From positions 1 to 64,000 of the forward strand of contig CAJTOT010000014.1 in the NCBI GenBank assembly GCA_910577935.1: a stretch of 64,000 nt of DNA. The letters run 5' to 3'. Origin of the DNA: an uncultured Hungatella sp. GTDB taxonomy: Bacteria > Bacillota > Clostridia > Lachnospirales > Lachnospiraceae. Numbering within the stretch: the stretch's first letter is position 1; every line of letters begins with the position of its first letter. This document shows, piece by piece, positions 58,848 through 64,000 of this stretch. Position numbers and translations under genes: made by a program. Under the pieces are notes generated by a model, which was given only the letters and a program-made list of their open reading frames with translations, was not told the DNA's origin and searched no databases.

Positions 58848-58880
58848 GGAGGTTTACTTTAAAGAAGAGAGGTTAACAAC

Positions 58881-61532
58881 GTGGCCGGATTATCACCGAT
58901 GATGGCTCATTATATGGAGACCAAGAGACAATACCCGGACTGTCTGCTGTTCTACAGGCTGGGGGATTTTTATGAGATGTTTTTTGACGATGCGGTAACC
59001 ACCTCCAGGGAGCTGGAGCTGACTCTGACAGGAAAGGAATGCGGGCTGGAGGAGAGGGCCCCCATGTGCGGGATTCCCTATCATGCCGTGGATTCCTACT
59101 TGTATAAGCTGGTGCAGAAGGGTTACAAGGTTGCCATCGCGGAGCAGATGGAGGACCCAAGGCTGGCCAAGGGGCTGGTGAAAAGAGAGGTTACAAGGGT
59201 TGTAACCCCGGGGACCATCACCAGCAGCCAGGCGCTGGATGAGACGAAGAACAATTACCTTATGGCCATCGTGTATGTGGGGGATATCTTCGGCATCTCC
59301 GTGTGCGACATCACCACCGGGGACTATCTGGTGACGGAGGTGGAGGGGGAGAGAAACCTGCTGGACGAGATTCACAAGTTTTCTCCGTCGGAGATCATCT
59401 GCAATGAGGCGTTCTACATGTGCGGAGTGGACCTGGAAGATTTAAAAAACAGGTATCATGTGGCTGTCTCTGCCCTGGACAACCGTTACTTTTCCGACGA
59501 TTCCTGCCGAAAAGTGTTAAAGGAGCATTTTCGGGTGGGAAGTTTGGAAGGGCTGGGGCTGGGGGACTACGATGCCGGCGTCATCGCCTCCGGGGCAGTC
59601 ATGGAATATCTGTATGAGACACAGAAGAACACCCTGGACCACATCGTGTCCATCACCCCTTACACTACCGGGGAGTTTATGGTCATCGACACCTCCACCA
59701 GGAGGAATCTGGAGCTTCTGGAGACTCTCAGGGAGAAACAGCGGCGGGGGTCTCTGCTGTGGGTCCTGGACAAGACGAGAACCGCCATGGGCGCCAGGCT
59801 TATGCGGAGCCTGATCGAGCAGCCCCTGGTGCAGCGGGGGGCTATACTGGACCGCCAGAACGCCATCGAGGAGCTGAATATGAGCTATATCACCAGGGAG
59901 GAGATACGGGAGTATCTGAACTCGGTCTATGACCTGGAGCGGCTCATGGGGCGGATAAGCTACAAGTCCGCCAACCCCAGGGATATGCTTTCCTTCAGGA
60001 ATTCCCTGGAGATGCTGCCCCATATCAAGAGTCTTTTGGGAGAGCTGAACGCGCCTCTTCTGAAAAATATCCACGCGGATTTGGACCCGCTGGAAGATTT
60101 GTTTGCCCTTATCGACGCCTCCATCGCGGACGACCCGCCTCTGACCGTGAAAGAGGGAGGCATCATCAAGGAGGGCTACAATCAGGAGGCGGACCGGCTC
60201 CGCCATGCCAAGACCGAGGGAAAGACCTGGCTCGCCCGGCTGGAGGCCCAGGAGAGAGACAAGACAGGGATCAAAAATCTTAAGATAAAGTTCAACAAAG
60301 TGTTCGGTTACTATTTTGAGGTGACCAACTCTTTCAAAAATATGGTGCCGGAGTATTTCATCAGGAAGCAGACCCTGGCAAACGCGGAGCGGTACACCAC
60401 TGACAAGCTGAAGGAGCTGGAGGATATTATTCTGGGGGCGGAGGACAAGCTGTTCTCCCTGGAATACGACCTGTTCTGCGATATCAGGGACAAGGTTGGG
60501 GCCGAGGCGGGGCGGATACAGAAAACCGCCAAGGCGCTGGCTGGCGTGGACGTGTTCTGTTCCCTGTCCCTGGCTGCCACGAGAAACAACTACATAAAGC
60601 CTAAAATCAACGAAAAAGGCGTGATTCACATCAAGAACGGCCGCCACCCGGTGGTGGAGCTGATGCTGAAAAACGATCTGTTTGTGTCCAACGACACGGT
60701 TTTGGACAATTCAAAGAACAGGATTTCCATTATTACAGGCCCGAACATGGCGGGAAAGTCCACGTACATGCGCCAGACCGCCCTCATCGTCCTCATGGCG
60801 CAGATGGGATGCTTCGTGCCGGCGGACGAGGCGGACATAGGAATCTGCGACCGGATTTTTACCAGGGTGGGAGCCTCCGACGACCTGGCATCGGGACAGA
60901 GTACCTTCATGGTGGAGATGACGGAGGTGGCCAACATTCTGAGGAACGCCACCAGAAGCAGCCTGATTATCCTGGACGAGATCGGGAGAGGCACCAGCAC
61001 CTTCGACGGGCTGTCCATCGCATGGGCCGTGGTGGAGCACATCAGCAATACAAAGCTTCTTGGGGCCAAGACCCTGTTTGCCACCCACTACCACGAACTG
61101 ACGGAGCTGGAGGGGGCCATGGGCGGGGTGAACAATTACTGCATTGCCGTGAAGGAGCAGGGGGATGACATCGTCTTCCTGAGAAAGATCATAAAGGGCG
61201 GGGCGGATAAAAGCTACGGGATTCAGGTGGCAAAGCTGGCGGGGGTTCCCGACCAGGTAATCTGCCGGGCAAAGGAGCTGGTGGAGGAGTTGAGCAGCGC
61301 CGATATCGCCACCAGGGCCAGGGAGATCGCCAGGCAGAACCCGTCCCCGTCCCCGAGAAAAGCTGTCACCAAGCCGGACGAGGTGGATTTAAACCAGATG
61401 ACCTTGTTCGACACGGTGAAAAGCGAGGATATTATCAAGGAGATCGAGGATATACAGATTAACGAGATCACCCCTGTGGAGGCCATTAACATACTGAGCC
61501 GCCTTCAGGGCAGACTGAAAAACAGGTGGTGA
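58881..61532 (+). CDS. mutS: DNA mismatch repair protein MutS
   Basis: An 883-residue mismatch sensor. LGDFYEMFFDDA near residues 27-38 has the Phe-x-Glu mismatch wedge. The ATPase has GPNMAGKSTYMRQTA near 621, ASDDLASGQSTFMVEM, LDEIGRGTSTFDGLSIAWA and TLFATHYHELTELE. The C-terminal helix-turn-helix clamp and a tail with QMTLFDT (possible sliding-clamp contact) follow. The GTG start at 58881 lies after GAGAGG. mutL begins 22 bp downstream. Confidence 0.97.
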   Translation: MAGLSPMMAHYMETKRQYPDCLLFYRLGDFYEMFFDDAVTTSRELELTLTGKECGLEERAPMCGIPYHAVDSYLYKLVQKGYKVAIAEQMEDPRLAKGLVKREVTRVVTPGTITSSQALDETKNNYLMAIVYVGDIFGISVCDITTGDYLVTEVEGERNLLDEIHKFSPSEIICNEAFYMCGVDLEDLKNRYHVAVSALDNRYFSDDSCRKVLKEHFRVGSLEGLGLGDYDAGVIASGAVMEYLYETQKNTLDHIVSITPYTTGEFMVIDTSTRRNLELLETLREKQRRGSLLWVLDKTRTAMGARLMRSLIEQPLVQRGAILDRQNAIEELNMSYITREEIREYLNSVYDLERLMGRISYKSANPRDMLSFRNSLEMLPHIKSLLGELNAPLLKNIHADLDPLEDLFALIDASIADDPPLTVKEGGIIKEGYNQEADRLRHAKTEGKTWLARLEAQERDKTGIKNLKIKFNKVFGYYFEVTNSFKNMVPEYFIRKQTLANAERYTTDKLKELEDIILGAEDKLFSLEYDLFCDIRDKVGAEAGRIQKTAKALAGVDVFCSLSLAATRNNYIKPKINEKGVIHIKNGRHPVVELMLKNDLFVSNDTVLDNSKNRISIITGPNMAGKSTYMRQTALIVLMAQMGCFVPADEADIGICDRIFTRVGASDDLASGQSTFMVEMTEVANILRNATRSSLIILDEIGRGTSTFDGLSIAWAVVEHISNTKLLGAKTLFATHYHELTELEGAMGGVNNYCIAVKEQGDDIVFLRKIIKGGADKSYGIQVAKLAGVPDQVICRAKELVEELSSADIATRAREIARQNPSPSPRKAVTKPDEVDLNQMTLFDTVKSEDIIKEIEDIQINEITPVEAINILSRLQGRLKNRW

Positions 61533-61554
61533 CAACGTTCGTGGAGGAGGAGCT

Positions 61555-63537
61555 ATGGCGCAGATTACAGTACTGGATCAGAATACCATCGACAAGATAG
61601 CGGCAGGAGAGGTCATCGAGCGCCCGGCCTCCGTGGTAAAGGAGCTTCTGGAAAATGCCATCGACGCCCAGGCGACGGCCATCACCGTGGAGATACGGGA
61701 CGGGGGAATCTCCCTCATCCGGGTTACCGACAACGGGTGCGGGATTCCCAAGGAGGAAGTGCCGGTGGCGTTTCTGCGCCATTCCACCAGCAAGATCAAA
61801 TCCGTGGAGGATCTGTTTACCGTGGCTTCCCTGGGGTTCCGCGGCGAGGCGCTGTCCAGCATCGCCGCCGTGTCCCAGGTAGAGCTGATCACCAAGACGC
61901 CCCGACAGCTCTCCGGGGTGAGGTACCAGATCCAGGGCGGAAAAGAGCGGTCCCTGGAAGAGGTGGGCGCCCCTGAGGGGACCACATTTGTGGTGAGAAA
62001 TCTGTTCTACAACACTCCGGCCAGGCAGAAGTTTTTAAAGACAGCCCAGACGGAGGGTTCCCACGTGGCGGCGCTGGTGGAGAAGATCGCCATGTCCCAC
62101 CCGGACATCTCCGTCCGGTTCATACAGAATAACCAGAACAAGCTCCACACCTCGGGCAATCACAATCTGAAGGACATTATCTACACGGTGTTCGGGCGGG
62201 AGATCGCCGCCAACCTGCTGCCGGCCCGGGGCGGCCAGGAGATCATGCAGGTTCAGGGGTTTGTGGGGAAGCCTGTGATTGCCAGGAGCAACAGGAATTT
62301 TGAAAACTATTATATCAACGGGCGCTATATCCGGAGCACTCTGGTGGCTAAGGCCATCGAGGAGGCATACAAGCCCTTTATGATGCAGCACAAGTATCCC
62401 TTTGTCCTGCTCCATCTGACCGTGGAACCGGAGTATCTGGATGTGAACGTCCATCCCACCAAGATGGAGCTGCGCTTCAGGGAGCCGGAGCGGATTTACG
62501 GAATTATTTTCCAGGCGGTCAGCGAGGCCCTGTCAAAGAAGGAGCTGATTCCCCAGGTGGAGCTGAACAGGCCGGCGGGGGAACCAAAAAAGCAGGGCTT
62601 CCATGGCAGAGAGGAACCCCGACCGGAGCCTTTTGAGGTGAAGCGGCAGAGGGAGCTCTCCTGCAAAACCCCTCCCGTCTGCCAGGTTGTGGCCGAGAGA
62701 GGGCCGTCGTGGAACACGGGGGCTGAGGAGAGGGATGGCGGAGGCAAAGTGTGTGGGGGCCCCAGGGAGGCCATGCCTTCCGGATCCTTCAGGCAGCAGG
62801 GACCGGTTCTCCCGGAGTTTTCCGGGTCCGCGCCCTATGGTGCCGCAGCGCCGGATTCGCCAGAGCCGTCCGGTGCCGTGCCGCCGGGGGCTTCCGGGGG
62901 GCAGACAGAGGAAAAGCAGCTGGACCTGTTCGAGGAGAAGCTTTTAGAGCCAAAGAGCCGTCTTCGCCACAAGCTCATCGGGCAGCTGTTTGACACCTAC
63001 TGGCTGGTGGAGTTTTCCGACCATCTGTACATCATCGACCAGCATGCGGCCCACGAAAAGATTCTCTACGAGAGAACCGTGGCGTCCTTAAAAAACAGGG
63101 AGTATACCTCTCAGATGGTGAATCCTCCCATTATTCTGACTTTGAGAAGCGAGGAGCAGGTTCTTCTGGAAAAATACATGGGTTATTTTACAGGCATCGG
63201 CTTTGAGATCGAGCACTTCGGAGGCAGGGAATACGCTGTCAGAGCCATCCCCGACAATCTGTTTTCCATAGCCAGGAAGGAGCTTCTCATGGAGATTCTG
63301 GACAATCTGTCCGACGACATTTTTAAAGGGAACCCGGATATGATATACGAGAAGGTGGCCAGCATGTCCTGCAAGGCGGCGGTGAAAGGCAACAGCCGCC
63401 TGTTCCCCGGGGAGGCTGACCATCTCATTGATGAGCTCCTGGAGCTGGAGAATCCTTATGCCTGCCCTCACGGGAGGCCGACTATCATCTCCATGAGCAG
63501 GCGGGAGCTGGAGAAAAAATTCAAACGCATTGTGTAA
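61555..63537 (+). CDS. mutL: DNA mismatch repair protein MutL (endonuclease type)
   Basis: A 660-residue protein. The N-terminal GHKL ATPase has IAAGEVIERPASVVKELLENAIDA, DNGCGI, GFRGEALSSIA and GTTFVVRNLFYNTPAR. A variable Pro/Gly-rich linker runs ~335-455. The C-terminal dimerisation/endonuclease domain has DQHAAHEKILYE, the DQHA-x2-E-x4-E metal motif, with SCKAAVKGN and ACPHGRP; so this MutL should nick DNA itself, as expected where mutH is absent. TGGAGGAGG precedes the ATG. Confidence 0.96.
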   Translation: MAQITVLDQNTIDKIAAGEVIERPASVVKELLENAIDAQATAITVEIRDGGISLIRVTDNGCGIPKEEVPVAFLRHSTSKIKSVEDLFTVASLGFRGEALSSIAAVSQVELITKTPRQLSGVRYQIQGGKERSLEEVGAPEGTTFVVRNLFYNTPARQKFLKTAQTEGSHVAALVEKIAMSHPDISVRFIQNNQNKLHTSGNHNLKDIIYTVFGREIAANLLPARGGQEIMQVQGFVGKPVIARSNRNFENYYINGRYIRSTLVAKAIEEAYKPFMMQHKYPFVLLHLTVEPEYLDVNVHPTKMELRFREPERIYGIIFQAVSEALSKKELIPQVELNRPAGEPKKQGFHGREEPRPEPFEVKRQRELSCKTPPVCQVVAERGPSWNTGAEERDGGGKVCGGPREAMPSGSFRQQGPVLPEFSGSAPYGAAAPDSPEPSGAVPPGASGGQTEEKQLDLFEEKLLEPKSRLRHKLIGQLFDTYWLVEFSDHLYIIDQHAAHEKILYERTVASLKNREYTSQMVNPPIILTLRSEEQVLLEKYMGYFTGIGFEIEHFGGREYAVRAIPDNLFSIARKELLMEILDNLSDDIFKGNPDMIYEKVASMSCKAAVKGNSRLFPGEADHLIDELLELENPYACPHGRPTIISMSRRELEKKFKRIV

Positions 63538-63550
63538 GGAGGAAATGTTC

Positions 63551-64000
63551 ATGGCTTTGCCCCTGATTGTCCTGACCGGCCCCACGGCTGTGGGAAAAAC
63601 CGGTCTTTCTATTGAACTTGCCAGGGCGGTGGGAGGGGAGATCATCAGCGCAGACTCCATGCAGGTGTACCGCCACATGGACATCGGCTCCGCCAAGGTG
63701 ACGGAGGCGGAGATGGCAGGTGTTCCCCACCACCTCATCGATGTACTGGACCCCACAGAAGAATTCAATGTGGTTGTTTTCCAGAAACTGGCCAAGGAGG
63801 CTCTCCGGGAAATCTACGGCAGAGGCCGGATTCCTGTGGTGGCGGGGGGAACTGGGTTTTATATTCAGGCGCTGGCGTATGACATTGATTTCGCGGACAA
63901 TGCTCCCGCCGGGAGCCTCCGCCGGGAGCTTCTGGCCCTTGCGGGGGAGAAGGGGCCGGAATATCTCCACAAGATGCTGGAGGAGGCGGACCCGGAGGCG
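63551..64000 (+). CDS. miaA: tRNA dimethylallyltransferase MiaA (3' end cut by window)
   Basis: The first 150 residues of an expected ~310. The P-loop GPTAVGKTGLSIELA, SADSMQVYRHMDIGSAKVT (catalytic Asp), GVPHHLIDVLDP and PVVAGGTGFYIQALAYD are the MiaA signatures. It adds dimethylallyl to A37 of tRNAs reading UNN codons; MiaB then methylthiolates it. ATG 63551 is 8 nt after AGGAGGA; the ATG at 63545 is too close to it. Confidence 0.95.
   Translation, partial: MALPLIVLTGPTAVGKTGLSIELARAVGGEIISADSMQVYRHMDIGSAKVTEAEMAGVPHHLIDVLDPTEEFNVVVFQKLAKEALREIYGRGRIPVVAGGTGFYIQALAYDIDFADNAPAGSLRRELLALAGEKGPEYLHKMLEEADPEA

Noticed and set aside
58694..58876. 60-codon plus-strand frame between miaB and mutS
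   Set aside because: Lies across the miaB terminator hairpin and the inverted repeats, has no ribosome site, and is composed of Arg/Pro-rich chance sequence.
1..64000. CRISPR array, prophage, rRNA or tRNA genes
   Set aside because: Looked for regularly spaced repeats, phage structural or integrase genes and cloverleaf/CCA patterns in the intergenic regions; none seen.

Overview
The window reads as chromosomal DNA of an anaerobic, spore-forming, GC-rich member of the Clostridia, most likely Lachnospiraceae (Enterocloster / Hungatella / Lachnoclostridium-like). That placement is an inference from gene content and order: a ylxM-ffh-rpsP-khpA-rimM-trmD-rplS-lepB-rbgA-rnhB-yraN block, der-plsY, spoIVA, rpsU, yqfC-yqfD-phoH-ybeY, miaB-mutS-mutL-miaA, strong AGGAGG ribosome binding sites, and proteins found mainly in this group (CarD-like regulator, DUF512 radical SAM protein, FtsA-like ATPase). 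Nearly all of it is core genome. No rRNA, tRNA, prophage or CRISPR array was seen.

Layout. 1-270: right end of an IS200/IS605 element. 0.3-4.3 kb: pectinesterase (minus strand), PEP carboxykinase, HAD phosphatase and a small conserved protein. 4.3-12.8 kb: CarD-like regulator, then the SRP / ribosome-maturation block from ylxM to pgeF, with a decayed AAA-ATPase-like gene between ylxM and ffh. 12.9-17.7 kb: an unusual long PRPP synthetase on the minus strand, divergent from DUF512-der-plsY. 17.8-22.8 kb: a complete branched-chain amino acid ABC transporter (livK-livH-livM-livG-livF) lying between plsY and spoIVA. 22.8-30.4 kb: spoIVA, a beta-CASP metallo-hydrolase, rnhA, a DUF1311 protein, a 45-residue membrane protein and alaS. 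30.7-37.1 kb: rpsU, yqfC-yqfD-phoH-ybeY, a DUF3048 lipoprotein and a SpoVB/MurJ-type flippase. 37.2-41.1 kb: two small membrane proteins (one BofC-like) and two flavoproteins. 41.2-46.4 kb: proB-DUF896-proA followed by two paralogous zinc-ribbon/transmembrane/leucine-rich-repeat proteins. 46.4-50.3 kb: a candidate small RNA, an FtsA-like ATPase and malic enzyme. 50.3-54.5 kb: a LysR regulator divergent from a split UxaA-type hydro-lyase and a CitMHS transporter. 54.6-56.9 kb: a lipoprotein and CbiK. 57.2 kb to the end: miaB-mutS-mutL-miaA, with miaA cut by the window edge.

How it fits together. The core blocks couple ribosome assembly, tRNA modification, protein export and mismatch repair. 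The accessory functions point to amino acid uptake (liv), hydroxy-/carboxylic acid catabolism (UxaA pair, CitMHS, malic enzyme, PEP carboxykinase) and sporulation (spoIVA, yqfC/yqfD, a BofC-like protein, a SpoVB-like flippase). The more novel signals are a likely structured RNA at 46.45-46.57 kb, a sigma-E-like spoIVA promoter whose start falls in the loop of the liv terminator, a dispersed nested inverted repeat (30.4, 19.2 and 56.9 kb), the paired zinc-ribbon/LRR membrane proteins, and palindromes overlapping the prs and ftsA-like promoters.
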